Shown: one piece after another, positions 31,190 to 42,119 of the stretch
Layout: each line of letters starts with the position of its first letter
Position numbering within the stretch: the stretch's first letter is position 1
Source of the DNA: Nephrocerus scutellatus
Taxonomy: Eukaryota; Arthropoda; Insecta; Diptera; Pipunculidae
DNA: 64,000 bases
Assembly: GCA_947095585.1 (NCBI GenBank)
Contig: OX352761.1
Coordinates: forward strand, 135,066,277 to 135,130,276
Direction of reading: 5' to 3'
Program-made: the position numbers and the translations under genes
Notes under the pieces: generated by a model
Seen by the model: only the letters and a program-made list of their open reading frames with translations
Database searches by the model: none
What the model was told of the DNA's origin: nothing

Positions 31190-32470
31190 AATAAGACGCC
31201 CCATTTCGCTAATAGGCTAATAGGGTTTCTTGGGTTCTCGTTGGCCTAGAGAATCATATTCAGGTGAGATGGGTAGTGTAGTTCCTTTTTTGGCGAGTTC
31301 GTCAGCCATACAGTTACCCGGAGTGTCTATGTGCCCCGCCACACAACACAGGTAGACATTTACCTGTTCCGAATCTCCATGAGACATGATCGGCAGTTTA
31401 GGGCCAGAATTAAATTTGTGGAGACTGATTCCAGGGATTTTAGGGAGTTTGTATAAACCTTAGCAGATATGACGTTTCTCTTCAGCCAAGATAAGGCTTC
31501 ACTGATCGCCATAATTTCCGTCTGGAAAACACTATAGTGATTTGGAAGACGGAAAGAGAGGCTAAGCTTTAGCTTTTTTAATAAAACACCTCCGCCGACT
31601 CCATTATCAGTTTTTGACCCATCTGTTTAAAAATGAATGTGTTCATGTGATGCGATCTAAAGGGGAATGTGACCTGGAAATTTCTGGTGAAATGTTGAGT
31701 TGTGGAGTGGTGTAGTCTATGTTGTCTGGTATCCTGACTAAACTAAGGATAGAGGAGTGACCGATTTAATTTCTAGTCCACTGGGAAATAGCACTAAGGC
31801 GAATAGCCTAGCTAACAGCTACTTGCCTGCTGAAAATGTCGAGTGGTGTAAGGTCGAACAGAATGTCCAATGCGGCGGATGGGGTTGTACGAAGTGCTCC
31901 GCTCATACATAGACTAGCTGATCTTTGGACTTTGCTTAATTTGTCAAGGTTTACTTTCTTATTTAAGGCAGTCTACCATACAGTCACACCGTATAGAAGA
32001 GTAGGTCTTACTACCGCTGTATATAGCATATGAGTTATATAGAGTTTAAAACCAATGACTTTTTTTTCATGAGAAGAGCGGCACTTTACGAACTCTTTCT
32101 TGTATGTTTGGTTTCCAGCTTAGCTTTCTGTCTAGAATAAGACCCAAATATTTGGCTTTGTCAAATAAAGTTAAGCTTATACCTTTTTTAGAATGGGTAT
32201 AGGTTCATGTGGAACTTTATATAAAGGACAAGCTCAGTTTTGTGAGGATTTACCCCTGAACCATAGTGATCTACCCAGCAAGTGAGCTTGTTCCTTTAAG
32301 GTATTCCGATGTTTTCCTGAGACGGTAATAGCAACGTCATTCGTATACGCGAATACTCTTACACATATCTGCAGCTCATTTACCGCTAAGTTCCATAGAA
32401 GGAGAAAGGACTCCACTTTGTGGGGTTCCTCTGCGGACAGATCTTCTGGCAGACAACACGACCAGTTTTA
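31190..32470 (-). pseudogene. LINE with RT thumb and RNase H (same family as the tandem-duplicated LINE)
   Basis: Minus-strand frames from 32470 down to 31190 include an RT block GTPQSGVLS (about 32430), then LLWNLAVNEL and FAYTNDVAITVSGKH, with TN replacing the AD of the catalytic YADD. Next are the post-palm block (KAKYLGLILDRKLSWKPNIQ), TTPSAALDILFDLTPLDIFS and RNase H (EIMAISEALSWLKRNVIS). The end is MADELAKKGTT near 31300. Block order and wording closely follow the LINE at 19.6-24 kb but are clearly diverged. Unlike those copies it still holds the RT palm. Multiple stops and shifts make it dead. Confidence 0.85.
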
Positions 32471-32489
32471 AATTAGTAACACGAATTGT

Positions 32490-32865
32490 GAGCAGAAGAT
32501 TATTTGGACACATTGCAGTGATTAGGAAGACGGAAAGACAGCCTATGATTTAGCATTTTTAAGAAAATACTTCCGCCTACCCCATCATCCGTGTTCGAAC
32601 CGTTAGTGTACAAATAGATCGATTCATCTTCCAAGAGAGCACCTTCCGCCCTAAATGATCTGCAGAGAATCGTTACTTGAAAATTATTTCTGAACTGGAA
32701 TTGTGAAATGGTGTATTCTATGTTTCCTGGTGGAACCCGGAATAAAGTCAGTACAGAGGAGTGTCCAATTTGATTCTTGGTACACTTAAGGTTGCACTCA
32801 TCCGAACATCCGCGCACATATACATACACATACATATTGTACACAGCAGATTGCGCGATTTTTTT
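32490..32865 (-). pseudogene. Second LINE fragment, RNase H start
   Basis: A 114-codon open frame reads NQIGHSSVLTLFRVPPGNIE...FQVTILCRSFRAEGALLEDE...YLYTNGSNTDDGVGGSIF. It covers the same region as 31520-31780 of the neighbouring copy but lies on its upstream side, so it is a separate insertion and not a continuation. The first RNase H aspartate is changed (YTNG for YTDG). Confidence 0.8.
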
Positions 32866-32869
32866 GGAA

Positions 32870-35010
32870 TTAAATTTTAATTATGCAATTTCACTCATTA
32901 AAATAAATTAACAAATTCCTGTTATTACATCGAGCTTAACCCTCACAATTAAAGGACATCACGTTTTTGATTTCCTACAGTCCATCTCATTTCCTCTTGA
33001 TACAAAACGTGGCGAACGTAACTCCTTTGACGTGCAAATCTATGTCATTTTAATGGTCATATTATGTGTGTGTAAGTATCTGCGAGGAATTACTACCACA
33101 TGGATGCACACTATGTAAGAGTATAATTGCTCGTTTTAAATTTGTCGCAATTAAATACTCGTGCGCTGAAACCGCTTGCCACTACCTATAAATTTTATAT
33201 TTTCTTTAATTTCGCTGGCATTAATCACCCCCATCCTGAAGCAATGGCGACCTGCTTCTACCACCGGCCTCTCGACTGATGATGATAATGATGATGTTGT
33301 TAACGTTGTTGAAACATTGAGTGAGTTTGCATGGATCGTTGTTGGTGTCGCTAGCGGTGACCTATAAAAACGTGTCTCACTGCAACAGACCCCAAAAGCA
33401 GCCAACTCTCTCGTGTTAAATTATTTAAATAGGCGGCCATTAAAACATTTAATTTTCAAGTCTTTGAAATGCATACTGGCACTTTGGGCGATGGCAAAGA
33501 GAGACACGGGCTCAAAATGTATATATATTTGCAGGTCGTAATGTTTAATTGAAGGTTATATTTTGAGTACGTGGAGACTGAACAATCTCTCTACTGACAT
33601 ACACAACACAGTTTTGGTTAATTATTCAGAATATGTCCTTTATGAGTAAATGGTAACTTCAAATAAAAATGAAATTGAAGTAAATCTATCGTCATGAATG
33701 ATACTCTCGAGTGTGGGAAGAAGCGGTGGTGTTAACAAATATTTTATACGAGTCACTTGACCTACAATGGAAAATGGAGCGCACGATAATCAGCAAATGT
33801 GAAACGCATGAGGGTTGAATATTAATTAAAAATAAAGCAATCGGAACGATGCTTTCGAGGCTATTGAGCTCAACTGGAATATATATATCAGGTAAATGTA
33901 AATAATATTATATTGATACAAGGCAAAAACGGCCTTTGTACAAACAAAGCGAGGCCCCTAGTTTGTATTTGTCAGACATTCGAGATAGGTGGAACCGTGA
34001 AAAAGCTTTTTTGTGTTTTTCTTCGGACTAACAACTTCGAAACTTCTCCTGCGCGCAGTAGTCCAACGCATTTACCGCCGAGCTATGGAACCCATTTTGT
34101 CTTTTACTCTTCCGTTATTATGATTAATGGACACTTTGCTACTGTAATGCCGAAATGTACACATTTCGCACATTTGCACTTCTTTAGGATTACGAGTTAC
34201 AACTGAAGGCAATCAAATGAAATTAATCATCCCCATAAACATCAAGTTTGCAAAAATCTATTTTCAAGAAATTATAAATCTCCTGACTGTTTGAAGAAAG
34301 AACAACGATCCCACCCGCCACATATTAAATCCACTTAAGCAAGAAAACTTAAACGAACAGACAACATAAGTTATCTAGACAATCTAAATATTGATGAAAT
34401 TATTCCGTCCGCCAAATTGAAAAGTTCATCCATGGTTTATAAAATGAATTAAAGAAATCTCGAACGTTAAGTTAATGTATATGCACGTTCCACATAAAAC
34501 GCATTCCGACGGCAAAGTTCACATATGCATACAAGTACTCGTACATTTGGACACATCCATCGAACAAATAATGGTGAATCGGGATGAAATAACAGCGACG
34601 TCGGTGGTATTTTCTTATTCAATTCACTTGAATATCTTCGTTATTTTTTTATGCGTTATCCTTGATGTGAGCACCAGCACATTATCGACATATGTATACT
34701 CATATGAAGTTTGATGCTGCAGCGGACGCATACAGATATTTCGTATTGAAAAGTTTTCTCCAGCCACAAGAATGTTAGTTTTTAAATTTTACACTTGTTT
34801 TACATTCCGGAGCGTTGCGTCGTACGTAGCAATCGCTGCGCTGCGTTCAATCATCATTCCAGCCGAATACACTGTGGGAAATAAAGGGTGATCCTTTTTG
34901 GGGATGCAAAATTAATTTAATAAAAAGGAAAGATATTTTTTTATAAAATTAAGTTTTATTGGCATCAATATAAAGTTGACACATGTATGAAATATGATAT
35001 ATATATACTT
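32870..35010. other. No recognised feature
   Basis: About 2.1 kb with no supported gene. A higher-GC patch at 33150-33410 has overlapping frames in both strands and no motif. At 34905-34990 there is a sequence consistent with decayed repeat DNA. No regulatory element can be assigned by eye. Confidence 0.45.
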
Positions 35011-35011
35011 T

Positions 35012-35100
35012 TTTTCTAATGTACACACGCTCAAGGGATTTGCACCCTGTGTAGAAGATTAGGGAGAGGAAAATATGAGATTTTTATGCACCCAAAACAA
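35012..35100 (-). mobile_element. LINE-A 3'-end fragment
   Basis: A T-run (cttttttt, the poly-A of a minus-strand insertion) is followed by taatgtacacacgctcaagg and agattagggagaggaaaata. These are the same phrases as in the LINE-A ends at 14.8, 37.6 and 38.5 kb. It is truncated to under 100 bp. Confidence 0.65.
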
Positions 35101-35283
35101 CTCCATGACCTTCTACAGATATCGAATTTTTTTATTAAGGCTTGCATTATCTCGTCAATTTTAGTTTCATTTTCAATATTGGTTTTCAATTCTTTAATTG
35201 ATTGTTGAACACTTTAGACTTAACATGGCATAAAAGAGAGAAATCTGATAATGTTAAATCACAGAATCTTTGTGGCCAGTTGA

Positions 35284-36335
35284 TATCACCACGACGAGAA
35301 ATTATCATCATCATATTTGGCTCTATAAACGGCCTCCCGCAAAAAATCAATCCACCGGTCCCTATTTCGAGCCGATGTCATCCAGTTTAGCATACCTTAA
35401 TTCTGGGCGTCCTGGTCTACGTTATCATTCCATCGTAGGCTTGGCCGGCCTCGCTGTCGTGTTCCATAAATCCTACGAGCAGTATCCTATTCGCTCATGC
35501 GACCTAGGTGTCCGATCGGCGATCAGATTACCCTCTTTGTCTTTCCAGTATGTGCAACGCGGTGTATATTGCATCATACCGCGGACTCTTTGTAGTTCAC
35601 GGAGGAGATTCTTCTCCCAGGCTGCTTTCTTTCGCCGGTGAACTATTTTTTCATATCTTCTGAACTCTTTGTATTCATCTCCGCGTGCCCGCGTTCTGTG
35701 AGATTGTTGCTTTGCTCGGTACACAACATTCTAAAGTTCAGTCGCTAGCTTACATATATTCGTCATCGAACCAGTCGTTCCGATCTCTACGACTACTGCC
35801 TTAGATGGAGTCAGCAGTACTAATGTCAGTATTCTTAAGGCATGTCCATTTCTATTCTACGCCCGACATCTCAGCCTTGGAGTTCCCGTTCGAGTGATTC
35901 AAAGAATTCTTCTTTTTCATCATATGGGGAATCCTGCGTGAACGTTTATGAGGCTTATGTTTTTAAATCTGGCCCGCCGTTCATTTACTGCCTTAGCGAC
36001 AACGGTGGGTTTCATTCTTTTGCTGACTAGAAACCCCACCACGAGCACATGATGTCTTGCATGATAGCTGAAATAAATGTCATATTCTGATGTCCCATTC
36101 CCCGGCCACCACATCTCCTGGATTGCTAATATGTCAGCATTACATTTGGATAGGGAATCGGCTAGATGCTGTGCAGCTCGAGCTCTATATAGTGAGCGTA
36201 CGTTCAATGAGAAAATGCTTAAATCGCTTAGCCGTTTTCGTTGCCGTGGTCGTCGTCGTTCATCAGTGTATACGAGACTGATTTTGTTTTCTGTAATAAC
36301 GTTTTTTACGGGCGAGGTTATTGGCCTCGTTATGA
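35284..36335 (-). pseudogene. RTE-like LINE with endonuclease and C-terminus, RT deleted
   Basis: From 36335 down, the minus strand gives an N-terminal lead, then the APE-type endonuclease start (MNVRSLYRARAAQHLADSLS, ADILAIQEMWWPGNGTSEYD, and YHARHHVLVVGFLVSKRM, ending ISLINVHAGF). Then comes the endonuclease-RT linker (YRAKQQSHRTRARGDEYKEF, about 35720). After TPRCTYWKDKEGNLIADRTP it jumps to the very C-terminus (GTRQRGRP...RWND, about 35440). The RT domain has therefore been removed. Intact elements of this type nick target DNA and reverse-transcribe their RNA in place. This one could at best have encoded a partial endonuclease, and it carries breaks. Confidence 0.8.
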
Positions 36336-36359
36336 AGTTAAATGATCTTCAAACCGTAA

Positions 36360-36820
36360 TTTTTTAGGTTTTTCGGATGCAATAGTGTTTCAACAATTTC
36401 TCTTAGATTCTCAATACCCCAAATGAGACAACTTTGAACAAGCCAACAAGATCAAAATGAACTTCACCTCTGAATATGACTTTTTTGGACAAATATTCAC
36501 AATTTTCTATTTTTGAAAAACACCAATTCGACGCTTTCTTTTGCTGTGTATCTCTCCATCGTTATTTAATTAATTAATTTCCCATCTGTTAATATTCAAT
36601 TTTGACATATGTCATCATTTTAACTTTAACACATCACAAACGGCGCAAAATTTAAAATCGCACCTCAATTTGGATCACCCTATACTGTATAACTTTTAGT
36701 CCATTGATGTGCTGGATTCATGCGAATATCGAAGTTGCGCGCAGATTTATATTCTTGGACTCCTTCCGCAATTCCTTTCGAAGATCTATTTTCAATAATC
36801 GGCAAGTTAATTCATGTGTG
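36360..36820. other. No recognised feature
   Basis: AT-rich spacer with no repeats matched elsewhere. Confidence 0.4.
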
Positions 36821-36821
36821 T

Positions 36822-36945
36822 GGATATACGTATATGGGGCGAAATCCCTCGAACATTGTACACATTCGGAAGAATCGAGGGTAGGGAAACAACACAACTT
36901 CTTTGTTCGATTTGTGTTTCGTGAAGATATGATAGCGTGGTGCAT
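36822..36945. repeat. About 120-bp direct repeat, copy 1
   Basis: The block tatacgtatatggggcgaaat through gtgaagatatgatagcgtgg recurs at 37383-37502 with few changes. Both contain ccctcgaacattgtacacat and aatcgagggtagggaaacaa. Within each copy, ccctcga and tcgaggg form a short inverted repeat around 31 bases. The family is unknown. Confidence 0.85.
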
Positions 36946-36989
36946 TATAATAATATTTATCTGCATCGCACTTTTATTTCGGTAAAGGG

Positions 36990-37370
36990 CGGTGGGCAAG
37001 GATACTTCACGCAGACCCCTGGTCTTAGTCATACCGCGATGGAAAAACCGTTGGGCGGATATGCGGTCGGTAACCACCGCAGACATTATTTTCGAAGAAT
37101 TTGTTGTGTTTTACTTTGCGTAGCAAACATAACAAAAAAGACATATTTTTATATAGAAATTATATGTGACCTCCTACAGCTAAACCACTGGACGTATCGA
37201 TATTCGTATCGATATTTGTATCGATATTCGCACCATATACTCGTTTGAGGCTCCGATAAGATTATGTTTTTTTGGATCCGGTAGGTGGTGCTGGAGTGGA
37301 GATATTAACGAAAATGTTGTTTGCCGTTTGGTCTGTTGGTGCATATCTTTGTTGATGAGTTAACCTCAAC
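36990..37370. repeat. Mixed transposon remnants between the direct repeats
   Basis: Segment 37200-37360 shares caccatatactcgtttgagg and the gttggtgcatatctttgttg wording with the Helitron helicase relic at 11.05-11.29 kb, in decayed form. A gtatcgatattcgtatcgat stutter lies at about 37194-37232. Segment 36990-37090 may hold a scrap of LINE-A C-terminus on the minus strand (VFPSRYD), but this is weak. Confidence 0.4.
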
Positions 37371-37382
37371 CATGTGTGTACT

Positions 37383-37502
37383 TATACGTATATGGGGCGA
37401 AATCCCTCGAACATTGTACACATAAGGAAGAATCGAGGGTAGGGAAACAACTACAACTTCTTTGTTCGAGTTGTGTTTCGTGAAGATATGATAGCGTGGT
37501 TT
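37383..37502. repeat. About 120-bp direct repeat, copy 2
   Basis: Partner of 36822-36945. Here the repeat runs directly into a LINE-A 3' end on the plus strand, whereas copy 1 does not. Confidence 0.85.
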
Positions 37503-37504
37503 TT

Positions 37505-37641
37505 ATGATCTGCAGTCGTTTAAGACACGCGTGCATAGACATCTCATCCTTTCCTCTCCCTAATTTTCTAACGCCCACGCTGTGCTAAGCATTATAAGGG
37601 TGCAAAACCCTTTAGCGTGCGTACATTATAAAAAAAAAAAT
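37505..37641 (+). mobile_element. LINE-A 3' end with poly-A
   Basis: On the plus strand the segment agacatctcatcctttcctc...ttctaacgcccacgctgtgc leads to ttagcgtgcgtacattataa and a run of ten A at the end. This is the reverse orientation of the ends at 35.0 and 38.5 kb and has the best-preserved poly-A. A (TA)n run follows shortly after (about 37670-37684). Confidence 0.65.
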
Positions 37642-37934
37642 GGTGGTAAGAGGAAGTCATGGGTTGATGAATATATATATATACATTGAATTACTCTTTG
37701 CTACGCTTTGGCTTCTGTTTAGTTGAAAAATTATAAATTAATAAAATTAAAATTTCAAGAATTGTTTTACTTGGTTCAAGGGTTCTATTCTCTGGATCAC
37801 ACTTTTAAATGGGCTATTTTATGAGGTTTCAATTTTATGATTTTGGTTACATATATCATTTAAGGAGAAATAATATCTATTTATTAAAAACTTTTATATA
37901 ACTTGACTTTGTCTGTATTTTTGATTATTTTACG

Positions 37935-38270
37935 ACCTATAGTGAGTGTGTTAGTCCGAAATATCAATTTTTATATTCCGCGTGTGACGTGTGTCGCGTT
38001 TCGCATGTAGCGCGTGTGATGGTTAAAAAATACCGCCATTTTCTCGTTTTTTGAGGTATTTTTTAACCACCTTTCGCACGACCTAGAGGGCTGAAATTTT
38101 GTGAGTAACTCAATGTCTGTGGTAGATTTTTACATACCACGTGTTAAGCGTGTCGCGATGCGTGATGCGTGGAAATAAGAAAATTCTTTGAAATAGGCCC
38201 GACCTCAAAAACAGATATTTTGGCGATTATTACAAATAAAGAAATGACTGTGTGGCGTGTGTCGATGTAT
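37935..38270. repeat. CGTG-rich dispersed repeat module, copy 1
   Basis: Contains ttttatattccgcgtgtgac, gtgtgtcgcgtttcgcatgt, then ttgaggtattttttaaccac, gacctagagggctgaaattt, and a second CG cluster (taccacgtgttaagcgtgtc, gcgatgcgtgatgcgtgg) before aaaattctttgaaatag. The same sequence of blocks is present at 46175-46360 and, reversed, at 57950-58310. The clusters are built from drifting CGTG and GTGTCGC words in otherwise AT-rich DNA. Confidence 0.8.
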
Positions 38271-38464
38271 ACGAAAATCGAAGTTTATTTTACATTTACT
38301 TGTTATTACATTAAAAAATAAGTAATCAAGGCAATGATAATATAAGATAAAGATAACTTTGCCCTTAGGTAAGAGATGAAAAAATGTGTAGAGTTACAAA
38401 ACAAACTATACCATGTGTGTATAAACTTTAAAACCGCCTATTATAACATAGCCGGAGTAGAGAC

Positions 38465-39190
38465 ATGAAAAAAGATTGGAGTTTTTTTTATAATTTGCGC
38501 ACGCGTAAAGGGGTTCGCATCCTTATAATTCTTGGCTATATGCTTTGCACAGAGTGGATGTTAAGAAAAAGGAGGAGAAACCAGGAGATGTCTAAGAGCT
38601 TGGGCTTTGAATACCTGTGGATCATAGCGATGTGGAAAGACATAGCTTGGCAGAGTAGAACACATACGTGTTGTACGACTAGAGAACGAATCTCTGAACT
38701 TAATTGTACGTCCGAAGATGGGCTTTGGGGTAAACTGATGAGCATTTAGGGTGCTACGAGTATTGCGGTTGAATTCAAGAAGAGGGTTTTTAACGTGAGA
38801 ACCGTTGGTGGAAGAAGCGATAAAACAGTGACACACGGGAAACGTTCTTGCGTTGATCAAGCGAATCTATTGACTTCACAAAATTTTCGTCAGCGATAAG
38901 CTTTAACTTAAACCTTGGAGGTTTATATTTGGCTTTGAAGACAGAAGAGAACATTGGGCTTTGTAAGTGTTAACTATTATGTAATCCATACTTTCTTATG
39001 CAGTCGAGGTTAGAATTTACCGTGATAAATATAGTTGTTTTTATTTAAGTTCCACTTGTTGTTGGTTTGAACTCATCTACAAAGCTAAGAAAGCTGTCGT
39101 CAGCGAAAGAATAATATGGATTGTAAGTAGCGAACAGGAGATTAAAAATAATGAAAGAGAATGTCAGGGACAAAAAAGTGCCTTGAGGAA
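38465..39190 (-). pseudogene. LINE-A RT C-terminal half and 3' end
   Basis: Minus-strand frames from 39190 to 38465 include the catalytic-type box FADDSFLSFVDE (about 39100), the post-palm block NSNLDCIRKYGL and a middle block DENFVKSIDSLDQRKNVSRVS. The C-terminal block follows (RSTLNAHQFTPKPIFGRTIK, then SSRTTRMCSTLPSYVFPHRY and FKAQALRHLLVSPPFS). The 3' region ends in a T-run (gtttttttta at 38481) that is the poly-A of the minus-strand insert. Stops and shifts break the frame. It is the most informative LINE-A copy and ties the other 3'-end fragments to one family. Confidence 0.8.
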
Positions 39191-39209
39191 ATTCTGATCT
39201 AAAACTGCC

Positions 39210-39420
39210 AAATTATGTTGCGGTCTAAGGCCTTATCGCGACCATTTGTGTTGTGCATGTATATTTTTGCTCACAAATGGAAGGGACCTACAATTTAATG
39301 CCGTATCCGAATGGCGAATTGAGAAGCTTTCCGTGACAAGTTATTACTCTCGAATGTTTGTCAGACATTCGCAAGAGGTGGAACCGTGAAAAGCACTTTT
39401 GGTGTTACTGGGATTCAAAG
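39210..39420 (-). mobile_element. tRNA-derived SINE lacking most of its head
   Basis: The body and tail are well preserved on the minus strand (ggtgttactgggattc at the right, cttctcaattcgccattcgg in the centre, aatggtcgcgataaggcctt at the left). The tRNA-like head is cut after the box B region at 39420. It directly abuts the LINE-A fragment. Confidence 0.85.
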
Positions 39421-41100
39421 CATTTTAACATTTTATTTCAACCAAACTTAGCGTTTGCTTAACATTGACGATCTCCAATTTATAAGTCTTTATAAAACCC
39501 AAACACTAACTAACAAACATTAAATGGCTATGTGTCATTATTATGGCTATTGGTCAAAAACATGAGATAGAAAATGGAATTACCTACAAATATCATTAGC
39601 TACAATTTACAGCTAGAAACGCTGCTTTGTCATTCGATTCACCTACACTGCCGAATGTGATATTAGTTATTGTGTAGCCACAGAAACAATAATAACCTTT
39701 CAGCGCCATAAACATGTTATTTTTCTATTTAGTATCCTGATACACTCCACGTATCTATTACTGTTGAGCCATGACCCATGACGTAAACAAACAAAAAATA
39801 ATTATACTCGTAAAAGTGCGATTATGCAGAAATTTTCCAGTTGATGAAGTATCCAATAATCGCTGGAGCTGTTGTTTCATTGCAATAAATTCCATGTTAT
39901 AGAAAATATTATTAAAATCTCATAAATCCTATATTGTTTATGGAGTGTGTGGGTGATAGCCTATACTAACATCAGCCTCATATGAAACGGCGTTAAAAGG
40001 CCACTTCGGACATAATCCCACGAACGCACTGAGGCAGCGAGCAGGGGCAAAATACCATATTGTGCGTTGAAATAAGTGCGTCAGGGTGTGTCACTAATAT
40101 TGCATGTGTGTTTACCGATGCCGCAGGACACATGTAACAGCGACCCACATGAATGCGGTGCTATGAAAATACTTATTTGCCAATTACCAAGGACACAGGC
40201 AATTTTTTGGACGACTTTATTCTTTTCAATGGCGATAGGTTTGTTCACAAATAAAATAAAACAGCTGCGAAATACATTAAGAAAATGCAAGAAACAAATT
40301 TTTTATTATTAGTAGTATTGCATACGCCAACCCCCAAAACACCTAAAATATTACCATTCTGCATTTATTTTTTGTTCGTTTGTCTTATTTGTTTTATAGA
40401 CGACAAGAACTTTTTATGATGCGCACAACATTTGCTTGCGATTTCTTTGTACTCGAATGTTTATATAAAAGTACCTAATACGCCTAAAAGGAATAAAATT
40501 TATAAGCTCTGTTTTTTTCTTGGTCGCAAGGACATTAAAACTTTTATTCCTATTTTTTCTCTCATAGGGGGCAAAGGGTTGGTACACGAATGCCATTTTC
40601 TTTGTTTAGAACATTTTAAGTACGTTTTTGTTGCAACAAGTAAATGGACGTGAAAAGAATACAATATATTTTATTGTTATAGTTTGGGGGAGTAACTAAG
40701 AAGAAACATAATTGCAACAATGCAATAATTATTTTCAAAAATGTTGGTATATTTATTGTTAAGTATACTTATAGCAAAATACTATTAAGACCATATTAAT
40801 GGGGTTTTAACTTGAATCCTTATATTTATATTCATATAACCTATTAGATATAAGTTTAGTTTGGAATTTAAAGCATTTAACATATTTTGTTTTTGTTATG
40901 TTTTTTTTGGAAAAGATTTCTTCAAATGGACGTTAAAATAAACTGATATTAAAGTAATCCAATTTTTAAAGGAGGGGTTATAATTACAATTTTCAGCGAG
41001 TCCACGAATTTTTCTTACCGCACTTAACATCTAGGTTACAAAAACATATGATTCTATGCTATACATGTGGTATACACTTACCGTATACTGCTGTAAGTTG
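39421..41100. other. No recognised feature
   Basis: AT-rich sequence. Overlapping frames at 40076-40312 and 40414-40653 carry no recognisable motif. No RNA gene was seen. Confidence 0.45.
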
Positions 41101-41109
41101 TTGCACATA

Positions 41110-41520
41110 TGTTATAAGGTTTTTTTTGTTCAACTTTTGGTGTCATTTATCGAAACCTGCAGTTTTTGCGCAGATTCATCTGCTGTTTCACCGACGGCTC
41201 GTAAAGCAGTATCGTCAGAAAATTATATTGCTTGTTGCAGTAGGAAGATCATTGGCGGAGTAGAAAAGTAGTTTGAGGAAAGAAAGTTTTGCTCTACTAT
41301 TTTCCTTGATGTAGCTCAAACCTTTGACGAGGTTTGACATGACAGACCTTTGTACAAACTTAAAAACATTTCAATATGTTTGTTATACTTAAAAATATTT
41401 CACAAAACGCTTCTTCTTCTTCCGAATTAAGCAAGATGATGCTTATTCTGATCTAAGCAAAATAAAAGGAGTTCCTAAGGGAAGCATCTTTGGTCCAATA
41501 TTATACCTACCATTCCAATG
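41110..41520 (+). pseudogene. Jockey-like LINE RT fragment, plus strand
   Basis: The plus strand reads GGVEK then FEERKFCSTIFLDVAQTFDE (RT palm motif) and DRPLYKLKNISICLLYLK. After the arm it continues as DLSKIKGVPKGSIFGPILY, the conserved VPxGSxxGPxLY block of Jockey-type RT. A stop replaces Trp after the palm block. The same amino-acid segment is present in the opposite orientation immediately downstream, so this is one half of a foldback. Confidence 0.8.
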
Positions 41521-41710
41521 GAATAAGCATCATCTTGCTTAATTCGGAAGAAGCGTTTTGTGAAATATTTTTAAGTATAACAAACATATTGAAATGTTTT
41601 TAAGTTTGTACAAAGGTCTGTCATGTCAAACCTCGTCAAAGGTTTGAGCTACATCAAGGAAAATAGTAGAGCAAAACTTTCTTTCCTCAAACTACTTTTC
41701 TACTCCGCCA
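41253..41710. repeat. Near-perfect inverted repeat, about 190-bp arms, 72-bp loop
   Basis: The left arm 41253-41448 and right arm 41521-41710 are reverse complements along their whole length. The only difference I found is an extra 6 bp (one ttcttc) in the left arm. The loop is 41449-41520. Both arms are Jockey-like RT sequence, so a transcript through the region would make a long double-stranded hairpin. Near identity implies a very recent origin or continuing gene conversion. Confidence 0.95.
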
Positions 41711-42115
41711 GTGATTCTGTGGACATGATATATTGTTGAGTGGTTGTCTCTTAATTCAAATTGGTGGTTTGGGATTTGTTGTTTACGTTCAGTAATTGTT
41801 TTCAGTCTCTTAAGTATTATTCCTTCGATCAATTTCGACATAACAGGAACTAGGGATATAGGTCTGTATGATCACACTTCATACGGCAATTTGCCTGGTT
41901 TAGGAACCATGATAAATTCGGCTACGTTCCAATGGCTGGGAACGTGTTTTTATCGTATGGAAGCTAGCGGAAGCTGTTTTAAAATTTCGCCTGTGATCAT
42001 ATCATACCCCAAGGCTTTCTTTGGTTTTATGTTTTTTTTGTATTTCTTTCTTGATTTTACTGAATGTAACCGGAGGAATATCTTTATCATCTTGATTACG
42101 TACCTGCCTTAATTC
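41521..42115 (-). pseudogene. Jockey-like LINE RT fragment, minus strand
   Basis: From 42115 down, the minus strand gives VPSHWNVAEFIMVPKPGKLP, then YRPISLVPVMSKLIEGIILK, then QIPNHQFELRDNHSTIYHVH, and then enters the right arm of the inverted repeat with the palm motif. This is the longer, 5'-ward part of the same RT whose palm is mirrored at 41253-41448. It contains in-frame stops. Confidence 0.85.
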
Positions 42116-42119
42116 ATTT

